Source: an uncultured Lachnospiraceae bacterium (GTDB taxonomy: Bacteria > Bacillota > Clostridia > Lachnospirales > Lachnospiraceae). Taken from it: a stretch of DNA of 55,778 nucleotides. The notes beneath the pieces were generated by a model that had not been told where the DNA came from, did no database searches, and saw nothing but the letters and a program-made list of their open reading frames with translations. The position numbers were made by a program, and so were the translations under genes. Of the stretch, positions 1-8,860 are shown piece by piece. The first letter of the stretch is position 1. Every line of letters begins with the position of its first letter. The stretch covers positions 1 to 55,778 of the forward strand of contig CAJOGN010000018.1 in assembly GCA_905234245.1 (NCBI GenBank), given 5' to 3'.

Positions 1-250
1 TGTTAGTGATTGATTCAGTGAGGGAAATTTTCGGCACGGATGCCGAAAATAGGTCTGAGTGGTCTGGACGACTGTCGAAGACCGGTTCCCGACATATGTC
101 GTAAGAGGGGACCCGCACGAAGTGTGGGGAGATGTCTTACGATCAGAATTCTTAACCTCATTCACTTACATATTCTTAGTGAAGAATTATCAGTATAAAT
201 ATATAGTGTGATAGAAGGTGCTTTTTGCATGGGCATATCATATTACATTT
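1..250. repeat. Intergenic palindromic repeats at left edge
   Basis: No gene is seen before the tig start at 354. Positions 27-36 and 41-50 form a perfect 10-bp hairpin (ATTTTCGGCA, loop CGGA). Positions 98-143 form a second hairpin with outer stem GTCGTAAGA/TCTTACGAT and an inner stem around CCCGCAC/GTGTGGG. This second hairpin is a member of the family also seen at 4595-4635, 29947-29989 and 42191-42231. The sequence left of the window may hold the rest of a composite element. Confidence 0.75.
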
Positions 251-266
251 ATAACCGCTCAGGTAT

Positions 267-295
267 TTGCAGTTGCAGACTAATTGTGCTATAAT
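267..295 (+). promoter_or_regulatory. Sigma-A-type promoter for tig
   Basis: TTGCAG at 267-272 and TATAAT at 290-295 are separated by 17 nt, which predicts a start near 302. A strong ribosome site (AAGGAGG, 336-342) lies ahead of the ATG at 354. Read by eye; not tested. Confidence 0.6.
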
Positions 296-353
296 CAAAC
301 AGATTATGTGAGTAGATATATAAAGTCTCACTATTAAGGAGGAATAATAAGAC

Positions 354-1878
354 ATGAGCGTAGTCGTTGAAGATTTAGGAAAGAATATGGCCAAGATGAC
401 TGTAACAGTCTCAGCTGACAAGCTAGGCCATTAATAAAGCATACAATAAGCAGAAGGGCTCTATTTCCCTTCCTGGTTTTAGAAAGGGCAAGGTGCCAAG
501 ATATCTTGTTGAGAAGACATATGGTGTTGAGGTGTTCTATGAGGACGCTGCTAACATTTTACTTCAGCAGGAATATCCTACTGCATACGATGAAAGTGGT
601 CTTGAGATCGTATCTCAGCCAGAGGTTGATGTAGTACAGATTGAGAAGGGCAAGGATTTCATATTCACAGCTGTTGTAGCAGTTAAGCCTGATGTTGAGC
701 TTGGTGAGTATAAGGGCGTAAACGTAACTAAGGTTGACGTTGATGTTACTGACGAAGAAGTTGATGAAGAGATTAATAAGGAATTAGAGAAGAATGGCAG
801 AACTGTAACAGTTGACAGAGCTATCGAGAATGGCGATGTTGCCAAGATTGATTTCGAAGGTTATATGAATGGTGAGAAGTTCGAAGGTGGTACTGGAGAA
901 GACTTCGACCTTGAGATTGGTTCACATTCTTTCGTTGATACATTTGAAGAGCAGCTAATCGGCTCTAAGGCTGGTGATGAGGTTGAGGTAAATGTTACAT
1001 TTCCTAAGGAGTACCAGGCTAAGGACCTCGCTGGCAAGGAAGCTCTATTCAAGGTTAAGATTAAGGAAGTTAAGACAACTGAGCTTCCAAAGCTTGACGA
1101 TGAGTTCGTACAGGATGTAGATGAAGAGTGCGAGACAGTTGCTGATTACAAGAAGAAGGTTAAGCAGAACATTTTAGATAAGAAGACAGCAGAAGCAACA
1201 AGAGCTAAGGAAGATGAGGCTGTTGCATTAATCGTTGAAGAGTCTAAGATGGATATTCCTGACGCAATGATTGACAATCAGGTTCAGCAGATGATGCAGG
1301 AGTTCGCTCAGAGCATCGCGCAGCAGGGATTATCACTTGACCAATACATGCAGTTTACAGGTATGACTAAGGACAGATTCATCGAGCAGATGAAGCCTGA
1401 GGCTCTTAAGAGAGTTCAGACAAGTCTTGTATTAGAGAAGATTGCTGCAGTTGAGAAGTTCGAGGTTACTAAGGAGGATATCGAGAAGAAACTTGAGGAA
1501 ATGGCCAAGATGTATGGCATGAAGCTCGAGGAGATTAAGGATATCATCCCTGAGACTGAGAAGGAGAACATCAAGAAGGATGTTGCCATCGGCAAGGCAG
1601 TTGACTTCATTATGGAGCATGCCAAGGAGAAGGCTGCTAAGAAATCAACAGCCAAGAAGTCTAGCGCTAAGAAGGATGACGATGCTGAGAAGAAGACCAC
1701 AGCTAAGAAATCTACAGCTAAGAAGACAACTACTAAGAAGACTACAGCTAAGAAGGCTGATGATGCTGAGAAGAAGACTACAGCTAAAAAGTCTACAACT
1801 AAGAAGACAACTACTAAGAAGGCTACAGCTAAGAAGACTACAACTAAGAAGACAACTACTAAGAAGGAAGATAAGTAG
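354..1878 (+). CDS. tig: Trigger factor, with a reading-frame break near codon 25 and a Lys-rich tail
   Basis: Ribosome-bound chaperone and peptidyl-prolyl isomerase for nascent chains. The ATG at 354, behind AAGGAGG, encodes the family start [19 protein letters not shown], but this frame stops at 432-434. The homologous protein continues in the +1 frame from about 427 ([11 protein letters not shown], then the ribosome-docking GFRKGK) and runs uninterrupted to 1878. A net loss of 2 or 5 nt, or gain of 1 nt, at 423-430 explains it. The longest single frame starts at GTG 493, but it has no ribosome site and would lack GFRKGK, so it is not a natural start. FKBP-like domain and C-terminal chaperone arms follow. 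The last 85 or so residues are Lys/Thr/Ala repeats. Followed 14 nt later by clpP. Sequence error, true mutation and recoding remain open. Confidence 0.9.
1640..1872 (+). repeat. In-frame AAG-rich tandem repeat encoding the tig tail
   Basis: Degenerate repeats of a roughly 12-nt unit (AAG AAG ACA ACT and variants) encode KKTTAKK/KKSTAKK/KKTTTKK blocks. Two short acidic insertions (DDDAEKK, DDAEKK) interrupt them. The composition resembles the lysine-rich tails of histone H1-like bacterial proteins. Such repeats are prone to length change by slippage. Confidence 0.85.
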
Positions 1879-1892
1879 GGAGGACATTTTAC

Positions 1893-2477
1893 ATGGCTAC
1901 AATACCTTATGTCATTGAGCAAAACAGTAGAGGCGAGAGATCTTATGATATCTATTCTCGTCTGTTAAAGGATAGAATTATATTTCTTGGAGAAGAAGTA
2001 AATGAGACAACTGCAAGCCTTGTAGTTGCACAGATGCTTTTCTTAGAGTCAGAAGACCCAGGTAAAGATATTCATTTATACATCAATTCTCCAGGCGGAA
2101 TGGTTACAGCTGGAATGGCAATCTATGATACAATGCAGTATATCAAGTGCGATGTATCTACAATCTGTATCGGTATGGCTGCTTCAATGGGAGCATTTCT
2201 CCTTGCAGGCGGCGCCAAGGGTAAGAGATATGCCCTTCCAAATGCAGAGATTATGATTCATCAGCCATCAGGCGGTGCCAAAGGTCAGGCAACTGAGATT
2301 CAGATTGCTGCTGAGAACATTCTCAAGACTAAGAAGAAGTTGAATCAGATCTTAGCTGATAATACAGGTAAGCCTGTTGAGCAGGTTGCTGAGGATACAG
2401 AGAGAGACCATTGGATGGACGCCAAGGAAGCCCTTGACTATGGTCTTGTTGACAGCATTATAACTAATAGAGAGTAA
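1893..2477 (+). CDS. clpP: ATP-dependent Clp protease proteolytic subunit
   Basis: Serine protease that forms the tetradecameric chamber of ClpXP/ClpAP and degrades unfolded or tagged cytoplasmic proteins. At 194 residues it has the normal family length. The catalytic triad is visible: Ser98 in GMAASMG, His123 in MIHQPSGG and Asp172 in TERDHW. The ATG is preceded by GGGAGGA. It lies 14 nt after tig and upstream of its unfoldase clpX, the usual Firmicutes order. A hairpin follows right after the stop codon. Confidence 0.98.
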   Translation: MATIPYVIEQNSRGERSYDIYSRLLKDRIIFLGEEVNETTASLVVAQMLFLESEDPGKDIHLYINSPGGMVTAGMAIYDTMQYIKCDVSTICIGMAASMGAFLLAGGAKGKRYALPNAEIMIHQPSGGAKGQATEIQIAAENILKTKKKLNQILADNTGKPVEQVAEDTERDHWMDAKEALDYGLVDSIITNRE

Positions 2478-2481
2478 TTAT

Positions 2482-2514
2482 AGTGTGACAGAGGGACGGT
2501 CCTTTTGTCACACT
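2482..2514. terminator. Hairpin with GACAGAGGGACGG motif after clpP
   Basis: A 9-bp perfect stem (AGTGTGACA/TGTCACACT) starts a few bases after the clpP stop. Its loop contains the smaller palindrome GGACGGTCC. There is no clear T-run, so it may be a repeat that can act as a weak terminator or mRNA-stabilising structure. The same GACAGRGGGACGG string occurs in the hairpin after pyk. Confidence 0.5.
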
Positions 2515-2526
2515 TGTATTATAATA

Positions 2527-2627
2527 ATGTCTAAGCAGCCAAAACCTGCGACGTTACCGGCGACACCATTTCATGGTATCGCATACGATTTTCTTTATGA
2601 GCGTGCAGGTCTTTGGTGCTTAGACAT
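2527..2627. repeat. Palindromic core element, copy 1 (clpP-clpX gap)
   Basis: Arms 2527-2549 and 2605-2627 are near-perfect inverted repeats (ATGTCTAAGC ... GCTTAGACAT). They enclose a small hairpin (GCGACACCAT/ATGGTATCGC) and then the conserved core CGATTTTCTTTATGAGCG. The right arm matches the left arm of the element at 4572-4678, so these two copies share arm sequence. Confidence 0.8.
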
Positions 2628-2665
2628 ATAATAAGAAGGTAATTACAAATTGAGAGGATTGTACT

Positions 2666-3967
2666 ATGGCAAGAAACACCGGCAAGAACGGCAACGACAT
2701 TCAAAGATGTGCCTTTTGCGGAAGAAAAGCAAATCAGGTTAAGATATTAATGGAAAGCGAGAACGGTCTGTTTATCTGCGATAACTGCGTAATGGGCTGC
2801 GCTGAAATTATTGACGAACAATATATGAACTACGAAGAATTTAAGAATGATTTCAAGGAGGATTCTGATTCAATTAATCTTCTTAAGCCTAAGGAACTCA
2901 AGGCATTTCTTGATGAGTATGTAATTGGACAGGAGGAAGCTAAGAAGGTTCTGTCTGTGTCTGTATACAATCATTACAAGAGAGTTATGGCTAAGGAAGA
3001 CGAGGTTGGTGTTGAGCTTCAGAAGTCCAATGTGCTTCTCTTAGGCCCTACTGGCTCAGGTAAGACATACCTTGCCCAGACATTAGCTAAGATTCTTGGA
3101 GTTCCATTTGCAATAGCTGATGCGACATCCCTTACTGAGGCAGGTTACGTCGGTGAGGACGTTGAGAATATCCTGCTTAAGATAATTCAGGCTGCTGATT
3201 ACGACATCAAGAAGGCAGAGCACGGAATTATCTACATAGATGAGATTGACAAGATTACTAAGAAGTCTGAAAATGTGTCAATTACCCGTGATGTATCTGG
3301 TGAAGGCGTACAGCAGGCACTTCTTAAGATTCTTGAGGGTACAGTTGCTTCTGTTCCACCTCAGGGCGGTAGAAAGCATCCACATCAGGAGCTTCTTCAG
3401 ATTGATACTACTAACATCTTATTCATTTGCGGTGGTGCATTTGAAGGTCTTGACAAGATTATTGAGACGCGTCTTGATACCAAGTCTATTGGTTTCAACG
3501 GCGTTGTTGTTGATAAGAATGAGACAAATGTTGGTGATACATTTAAGAAGGTATTACCTGACGACTTCGTGAAATTCGGTCTTATTCCTGAATTTATCGG
3601 TCGTGTTCCGGTCAATGTTGCTCTTGACCAGCTCGACGAAGAAGCAATGGTTAGAATTCTTAAGGAGCCTAAGAATAGCCTTGTTAAGCAGTACAAGGCT
3701 CTGTTCAAGCTAGATGAAGTTGAGCTTGAGTTTGAGGACGAGGCCCTTACAGAGATTGCCAAGAAATCTATCGAGCGTAAGACTGGAGCAAGAGGACTTC
3801 GCGCTATTATGGAAAATGTTATGATGGACACTATGTATGAGATGCCATCCGACGATTCTATTAAGAAGGTAGTGATTACTAAGGAAATGGTTGATGATAA
3901 CCTTCTCCTTATTGATAAAAGTGAAGCAGAAGTTAAGAGATTAGCAGATAAGAAAGAGACGGCATAA
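2666..3967 (+). CDS. clpX: ATP-dependent Clp protease ATP-binding subunit ClpX
   Basis: AAA+ unfoldase that recognises and threads substrates into ClpP. Residues 1-55 carry the zinc-binding domain (Cys15, Cys18, Cys38, Cys41). The Walker A motif GPTGSGKT is at 127-134, followed by Walker B ([10 protein letters not shown]), a GYVGEDVE pore-loop segment, sensor motifs and an IGF-type ClpP-docking loop (KSIGFNG). At 433 residues the length is normal. Its stop codon overlaps the engB start by one base (TAATG). Many Firmicutes carry lonA between clpX and engB; it is absent here. Confidence 0.98.
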   Translation: MARNTGKNGNDIQRCAFCGRKANQVKILMESENGLFICDNCVMGCAEIIDEQYMNYEEFKNDFKEDSDSINLLKPKELKAFLDEYVIGQEEAKKVLSVSVYNHYKRVMAKEDEVGVELQKSNVLLLGPTGSGKTYLAQTLAKILGVPFAIADATSLTEAGYVGEDVENILLKIIQAADYDIKKAEHGIIYIDEIDKITKKSENVSITRDVSGEGVQQALLKILEGTVASVPPQGGRKHPHQELLQIDTTNILFICGGAFEGLDKIIETRLDTKSIGFNGVVVDKNETNVGDTFKKVLPDDFVKFGLIPEFIGRVPVNVALDQLDEEAMVRILKEPKNSLVKQYKALFKLDEVELEFEDEALTEIAKKSIERKTGARGLRAIMENVMMDTMYEMPSDDSIKKVVITKEMVDDNLLLIDKSEAEVKRLADKKETA

Positions 3968-4566
3968 TGAAGATTAAGAACGTAGAGCTTGAGTTGGTTC
4001 TTGGACCAACTAGCAAAATGCCTTCTAATTCCTTGCCTGAGATAGCATTTGCAGGGAAATCCAATGTAGGCAAGAGTTCTCTTATCAATGCGTTGTTGAA
4101 TAGAAAATCACTGGCAAGAACATCCTCTCAGCCCGGCAAGACTCAGACAATTAATTTCTATAATGTTAATAAGGAAATCTATTTTGTGGACCTGCCTGGA
4201 TACGGTTACGCCAAAGTATCAGAGAGCGAAAAGAAGCGATGGGGAGTAATGATAGAGAATTATCTTAATTCATCTGAAATGCTCCGTATCGTTTTTTTGT
4301 TAATCGATATCAGGCACAAACCGTCAGCCAATGATATTAAGATGTATGAATGGATAAAGTATATGGGCTTCGATCCTGTCATCATCGCTACTAAGTCAGA
4401 TAAGCTTAAGAGAAGTCAGATAGACAAGCACATCAAAGAGATAAGAGTGGGACTTGAGGCGTCGAAGGACACAATCATTGTTCCCTTCTCATCCACATCC
4501 AAGCAGGGGGTGGACACTGTCCTAGACTTCTGTGACCAAATTATAGAAAACGAATGTAATATTTAA
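3967..4566 (+). CDS. engB: Ribosome biogenesis GTP-binding protein EngB/YsxC
   Basis: TrmE-Era-EngA-EngB-type small GTPase needed for assembly of the 50S subunit. G1 GKSNVGKSS, G2/Sw-I region with TSSQPGKTQT, G3 DLPGYGYAKV, G4 TKSDKL and G5 near SSTSKQG are all present in the 199-residue protein. Translationally coupled to clpX through a one-base stop/start overlap, so it is almost certainly co-transcribed with it. Confidence 0.97.
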   Translation: MKIKNVELELVLGPTSKMPSNSLPEIAFAGKSNVGKSSLINALLNRKSLARTSSQPGKTQTINFYNVNKEIYFVDLPGYGYAKVSESEKKRWGVMIENYLNSSEMLRIVFLLIDIRHKPSANDIKMYEWIKYMGFDPVIIATKSDKLKRSQIDKHIKEIRVGLEASKDTIIVPFSSTSKQGVDTVLDFCDQIIENECNI

Positions 4567-4571
4567 TTAAA

Positions 4572-4678
4572 CCTAAGCACCAAAGACCTGCCTGGTCGTA
4601 AGGCATCCTCCCACAAGTGGGTCCCTCCTTACGACATAGCTCATACAGAAAATCGCTTTGCAGGTTTTGGCGCTTAGG
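4572..4678. repeat. Palindromic core element, copy 2 (composite)
   Basis: Inverted arms 4572-4591 and 4660-4678 (CCTAAGCACCAAAGACCTGC and its near complement) enclose two units. The first is the family-A hairpin at 4595-4635 (GTCGTAAGG ... CCTTACGAC, inner CCCAC/GTGGG). The second is the conserved core in reverse orientation at 4639-4656. It fills almost all of the gap between engB and the zinc-type ABC operon. No separate promoter could be recognised there. Confidence 0.85.
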
Positions 4679-4693
4679 TCTGAGGAATATAAT

Positions 4694-5593
4694 ATGAATA
4701 AATCTAAGAAATTACTATTTGTAATCATAATGTTAATAGTATTGACAGTGATTGGCATCGCCATAATTGCTATTAGTATCGCTATGTCCGAGGACGAGTC
4801 GGCGGAGGGTAAGGATGGGAAGCTTACTGTTGTTACTTCCTTCTATCCTATGTACATTGCTGCCCTTAATATTACTGAGGGTGCTGATATTAACCTTAAT
4901 AATCTGTCGGAGCCGCAGACCGGCTGTCTTCATGATTACCAGCTTACAACTGAAGATGTTAAGCTGTTATCTAAGGCCGATGTATTCATCATTAACGGTG
5001 GTGGCATGGAGGAATTCTTAGATGACGTAGTGTCTAATTATCCTAAGCTTAAGGTTGTTGATTCATCTAAGGGGGTTGATGCGCTTGAAGACAATGCCCA
5101 TATGTGGATGAGTATTCCTTGCTATATTAAGCAGGTAGAGAACATAAGGGATCAACTTAGCAAGCTCGACCCGACTAATGCAGACAAATATAATTCTAAC
5201 TCTCAGACATACATTTCCAAGTTAAATGAATTGAAGTCAATGGAGAATGAGGTCAACAAGGGAAGCAATGTGGTGCTCTTCTCTGAGGCCTATGAGTATG
5301 TCGCTAAAGACTACGAAATGGAAGTAAAATCTGTCTTAGACCTTGACGAAGAGAAGAATATTAGCGCCAAGGAAGTTGCTGAGACTGTTGACGTAATTAA
5401 GAAAGACAACGTTCCTCTTATTATTGCTGAGAAGCAATATGGCGAGAAGATGGCTGATATTGTTAAGGGCGAGACAGGAGTAAATGTTGTTTATCTTGAT
5501 ACAATTATAAGAGGAGATTACAACAAGGATTCATATATTAATGCTATGAGGTCTAACATTGAATTGTTGAAAGGGGCATTATCTTGGAAGTAG
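4694..5593 (+). CDS. Zinc/manganese-type ABC transporter substrate-binding protein (ZnuA/TroA family)
   Basis: Extracytoplasmic metal-binding protein, tethered by an N-terminal hydrophobic segment (about residues 7-30) with no lipobox cysteine. ATG 4694 is chosen because it starts the hydrophobic segment. The cluster A-1 fold is recognisable: VVTSFYPMYIAA, His80 in GCLHDYQ, FIINGGGMEEF and His136 in NAHMWMS. The third family ligand position, usually an H in an (F)H-x-A-(F/Y) motif, reads LFSEAYEY, so a histidine is missing. The end overlaps the start of the ATPase gene, indicating an operon. Metal choice (Zn or Mn) cannot be decided from sequence. Confidence 0.9.
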   Translation: MNKSKKLLFVIIMLIVLTVIGIAIIAISIAMSEDESAEGKDGKLTVVTSFYPMYIAALNITEGADINLNNLSEPQTGCLHDYQLTTEDVKLLSKADVFIINGGGMEEFLDDVVSNYPKLKVVDSSKGVDALEDNAHMWMSIPCYIKQVENIRDQLSKLDPTNADKYNSNSQTYISKLNELKSMENEVNKGSNVVLFSEAYEYVAKDYEMEVKSVLDLDEEKNISAKEVAETVDVIKKDNVPLIIAEKQYGEKMADIVKGETGVNVVYLDTIIRGDYNKDSYINAMRSNIELLKGALSWK

Positions 5594-6450
5594 TTAAAAA
5601 GAAAATCACAACTAACGCTTGTGGCCTGTGCTGCATCAAGGTTAAGAATCTTGGTGTGCGCTTTGGTAGTGAGGTTGTTCTTGACAATATTAATCTTCAC
5701 GTTCACTGCGGAACTATTACGGAGATTATTGGTAAGAACGGTGGTGGCAAATCCACATTTGTCAAGGCACTCCTTGGAGAAGTGAAGCATACAGGTGAGA
5801 TTGAATATAGGAATATCGAAGGCGGCGACAGGAGAAATCTAAGAATTGGTTATGTTCCTCAGAATCTTAATATCGACAAGTCTACACCTATGTCTGTGTA
5901 TGATTTGTTTGCCAGCTTTTGCTTTAATGTGCCTGTTCTGATTAAGAGTAAGAAGATATATGCCAAGGTTTTAGAAGCGCTGAAGGAATTCGATGCTGAA
6001 GACTTAATAGATAAGCAAATCGGGACCCTTTCAGGTGGCCAGCTGCAGAGAGTTCTCATATCCATGGCTGTAATGGATAAGCCTAAGCTTCTTATACTTG
6101 ACGAGCCTGTATCAGGGATTGATAGTGCTGGTATGAAGGTGTTCTATGACAAGATGAAATACTTAAAGGAGCACTACGACATGGCCATTCTCATTGTAAG
6201 TCATGACTTGGAATATGTGTACCATTATGCGGACAACGTTATGCTTCTTGACAATACGATTCTGGCATACGGAAGTCCTAAGGAAGTATATACAACCAAG
6301 GCTTTCGATGATACATTTGGTGCATTCCAGCTTGATGAGCTTGATGAATTCAAGGCTGCAAAACAGGCCGAAGCTCAGTCTGCTCACAAGTCCCAAGTAA
6401 CTGACGACGAGCCATTTGACGCATCATACAAAGGAGGTAAGCATGAATAG
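5584..6450 (+). CDS. Zinc/manganese-type ABC transporter ATP-binding protein (ZnuC-like)
   Basis: Cytoplasmic ATPase of the metal importer. A TTG at 5584 behind AAAGGGG is the best start, overlapping the substrate-binding gene by 10 nt. Walker A GKNGGGKST, Q-loop YVPQNLN, signature LSGGQLQRV, Walker B LLILDEPVSG and switch His in VSHDLEY are all present. The last 45 residues after the ATPase core are polar and rich in Ala, Glu and Asp. The gene overlaps the permease start by 8 nt. Confidence 0.95.
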   Translation: MEVVKKKITTNACGLCCIKVKNLGVRFGSEVVLDNINLHVHCGTITEIIGKNGGGKSTFVKALLGEVKHTGEIEYRNIEGGDRRNLRIGYVPQNLNIDKSTPMSVYDLFASFCFNVPVLIKSKKIYAKVLEALKEFDAEDLIDKQIGTLSGGQLQRVLISMAVMDKPKLLILDEPVSGIDSAGMKVFYDKMKYLKEHYDMAILIVSHDLEYVYHYADNVMLLDNTILAYGSPKEVYTTKAFDDTFGAFQLDELDEFKAAKQAEAQSAHKSQVTDDEPFDASYKGGKHE

Positions 6451-7249
6451 TTTTATAAGTTTATTCTCCTATGATTTTATGATTAACGCCCTAATAGCTG
6501 TCCTAATAATCGGACCCCTCTTTGCGCTGCTTGGCACAATGATTGTAATGAAGAAGATGGCGTTCTTCTCAGATGCTTTAGGACATAGTGCATTTACGGG
6601 AGTAGCAGTAGGTGTAATATTCGGAATCGTTAACACAGAGATTTCCATGATAGGCTTCGCTGTGATATTCGCCATTCTTCTTAATCACATTAAGAAGCGC
6701 AACATGGAAAATGTTGACACAATAATATCAGTCTTTGCCAGTGTGGCAACAGCTTTAGGACTTTGTGTCCTATCCTTCGGTGGTAATTTTAGCGAATATT
6801 CGTCACTGCTTGTTGGCGATATTCTTAGCATTTCCAAGATGGAGATACTATACCTTATTATAATCTTCGTTGTGGCAATTGTGTTCATGTGCCTTGCAAT
6901 CAACAAGCTTAATGCAATTAGCATCAACCAGACTGTTGCAAGAAGTCACAGAATTAAGGTGCAGCTAATTGAGGACATATTCGCCGTAATCATTGCTATT
7001 ACGGTAATGCTTTCAATAAGGTGGGTAGGACTTCTACTGGTAAATGCACTTTTGATTCTTCCCGCAGCAAGCAGCCGTAACATCTCTGAGAATATGAGAG
7101 AGTATGTGATATATTCTGTTGTGTTCTCGTTATTCTCGGGACTACTGGGATTATTCATATCGTACTTTATTAATATTGCTACAGGACCGGTAATCGTAAT
7201 TGTAGCTGCTATTATATATTTTGCAACTTATCTGTATGGCAAAGGATGA
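6443..7249 (+). CDS. Zinc/manganese-type ABC transporter permease (ZnuB-like)
   Basis: Integral membrane permease of the ABC-3 family with about eight hydrophobic segments. It contains the family segment ALGHSAFTGVAVG near residue 46. ATG 6443 is used because AAAGGAGG precedes it; this overlaps the upstream ATPase by 8 nt (ATGAATAG). The three overlapping genes 4694-7249 form one transport operon. No Zur or MntR operator was recognised. Confidence 0.95.
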   Translation: MNSFISLFSYDFMINALIAVLIIGPLFALLGTMIVMKKMAFFSDALGHSAFTGVAVGVIFGIVNTEISMIGFAVIFAILLNHIKKRNMENVDTIISVFASVATALGLCVLSFGGNFSEYSSLLVGDILSISKMEILYLIIIFVVAIVFMCLAINKLNAISINQTVARSHRIKVQLIEDIFAVIIAITVMLSIRWVGLLLVNALLILPAASSRNISENMREYVIYSVVFSLFSGLLGLFISYFINIATGPVIVIVAAIIYFATYLYGKG

Positions 7250-7304
7250 TAGGTTGACAAAATGACCGCTCTACCAACCATTAATTCTAAGGAGGTAATT
7301 TATA

Positions 7305-8720
7305 ATGCGTAAAACAAAAATTATATGTACAATTGGACCTTCATGTGATAATGAAGAGACTCTTACAAGCATGTGTAAGGAGGGAATGGATGTCGCCAGA
7401 CTTAACTTCTCTCATGGAACACATGAGGAGCATCAGGAGAAGATAGACCTAATCAAGAGGGTAAGAGAAAAGCTTAATATCCCCCTTGCAATACTTTTAG
7501 ATACAAAGGGACCCGAATATCGTATTCGCGATTTTGCAAATGGCAAGGAAGAACTGATAGACGGTCAGGAATTCACATTTACAGTTGATGAGGTAGTCGG
7601 TGATAACCACAGAGTATCTGTCAACTATAAGAACCTGCCACAGGAATTGAATACCGGTGATACGATACTATGTAATGACGGTCTTTTGGTGTTCGAGGTA
7701 ACAAAGCTTACCGATACTGATGTGAAATGTAAAGTAATTACGGGCGGAGAGATATCCAATCATAAGAGCATGAGCTTTCCGGGTCATGTATTCAAGGTGG
7801 AGTATCTAAGCGAGCAGGACAAGTCGGATATACTTTTTGGAATCAAGAATGATATTGACTTTGTGGCTGCATCCTTCGTGTCCAACAAGGAGAATGTGGC
7901 AGATCTTAGGAAATTCCTTGATGAAAACGGGGGAGAGGATATAGAGATTATTGCCAAGATTGAGAATCAGTCAGGGGTTGATAATGTTGAGAAGATATGT
8001 GAAGTGGCAGACGGAATAATGGTTGCAAGAGGAGACCTGGGGGTTGAGATTCCTTTTGTGGAGGTTCCTACTGTGCAGAAGTATATCATCAATAAATGCA
8101 GGTTGTTAGGCAAGAGAGTTATAACCGCAACTGAGATGTTAGAGTCTATGATTCATAATCCAAGACCCACAAGAGCCGAGATATCAGATGTTGCTAACGC
8201 AGTATACGACGGTTCTTCTGCCATAATGTTGTCCGGAGAATCTGCAGCCGGCAAATACCCTGTTGAATCAGTAAAGGCTATGGCTGATATTGCCAAATAT
8301 ACAGAGGATAATATTGATTATGAAGACAGATTCAGAAAGCTTAATTATGTCATTGAGAATAGCATAGATGCTCTGTCTCATGCCACATGCTCTATGGCGA
8401 TAGATGTAGGCGCAAAAGGTATTGTTATAAGCTCTATGTCGGGACTTACCGTTAAGATGGTAAGTAGATTCAGATGTCCTGTTGACGTAATAGGTCTTAC
8501 CACATCAGCTAAGGCGCTTAGACAGCTTAACTTAAGCTGGGGTGTTAAGCCTATGCTCAGTGAAGAGTATGATTATGTAGATGTTATGTTCGATCATGCC
8601 GTAAATATCGCAAAAAATGAATTGGGACTTAATGCAGGAGACAACATTGTTCTTACAGGAGGCTCCACAAGCGGAAAGTCAGGTCATTCCAATACTATAA
8701 GAATTGAAACTGTTAAGTGA
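7305..8720 (+). CDS. pyk: Pyruvate kinase
   Basis: Glycolytic enzyme converting phosphoenolpyruvate and ADP to pyruvate and ATP. N-terminal MRKTKIICTIGPSC, the KIENQSGVDN segment with the catalytic Lys/Glu region, MVARGDLGVEIP and the ITATEMLESM signature are visible. The 471-residue length matches enzymes without the extra C-terminal PEP-utiliser domain found in some Firmicutes. The ribosome site is AAGGAGG at 7289-7295. The stop codon sits inside the left arm of a strong hairpin. The 55-nt gap from the upstream importer leaves little room for its own promoter. Confidence 0.98.
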   Translation: MRKTKIICTIGPSCDNEETLTSMCKEGMDVARLNFSHGTHEEHQEKIDLIKRVREKLNIPLAILLDTKGPEYRIRDFANGKEELIDGQEFTFTVDEVVGDNHRVSVNYKNLPQELNTGDTILCNDGLLVFEVTKLTDTDVKCKVITGGEISNHKSMSFPGHVFKVEYLSEQDKSDILFGIKNDIDFVAASFVSNKENVADLRKFLDENGGEDIEIIAKIENQSGVDNVEKICEVADGIMVARGDLGVEIPFVEVPTVQKYIINKCRLLGKRVITATEMLESMIHNPRPTRAEISDVANAVYDGSSAIMLSGESAAGKYPVESVKAMADIAKYTEDNIDYEDRFRKLNYVIENSIDALSHATCSMAIDVGAKGIVISSMSGLTVKMVSRFRCPVDVIGLTTSAKALRQLNLSWGVKPMLSEEYDYVDVMFDHAVNIAKNELGLNAGDNIVLTGGSTSGKSGHSNTIRIETVK

Positions 8721-8776
8721 GACAGTAGACAGGGGGACGGGGCAAGTGTAACACTTGACCCGTTTCTCTGTCTCAC
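8717..8776. terminator. Strong two-part hairpin after pyk
   Basis: Outer stem GTGAGACA/TGTCTCAC (8717-8724, 8769-8776) and inner stem CGGGGCAAGTGT/ACACTTGACCCG (8738-8749, 8751-8762, one mismatch). The left half carries GACAGGGGGACGG, shared with the clpP hairpin. It covers the pyk stop codon and is followed by a pyrimidine-rich stretch. It probably ends pyk transcription, but it also has the look of a dispersed repeat. Confidence 0.65.
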
Positions 8777-8792
8777 TTTCTTCAAAAAATAC

Positions 8793-8821
8793 TTGTATCT
8801 ACCCATCAATATCTCTATAAT
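8793..8821 (+). promoter_or_regulatory. Promoter of carB
   Basis: TTGTAT (8793-8798), a 17-nt spacer and a perfect TATAAT (8816-8821). The predicted start is about 30 nt ahead of the carB ATG. It lies directly after the pyk hairpin, so carB appears to be its own transcription unit. Confidence 0.7.
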
Positions 8822-8860
8822 AGTAATGATAGCGAAGTATGTAAAAAAAGGAGTAAGATT

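Noticed and set aside
423-430. Programmed +1 frameshift at CTAGGCC in tig as the main explanation
   Set aside because: The site does not match a known slippery heptamer, there is no in-frame stop right at the shift site and no stimulatory structure was evident. Sequence error or mutation is simpler, so recoding is kept only as an option.
1416-1922. Long minus-strand reading frames opposite the trigger factor tail
   Set aside because: They are produced by the AAG-rich repeat read backwards (CTT-rich, giving low-complexity Leu/Val/Phe strings). No ribosome site and no family resemblance.
7254-7301. Promoter between the metal importer and pyk (TTGACA at 7254)
   Set aside because: No acceptable -10 box occurs at 16-19 nt. 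The only TATAAT overlaps the pyk start codon region.
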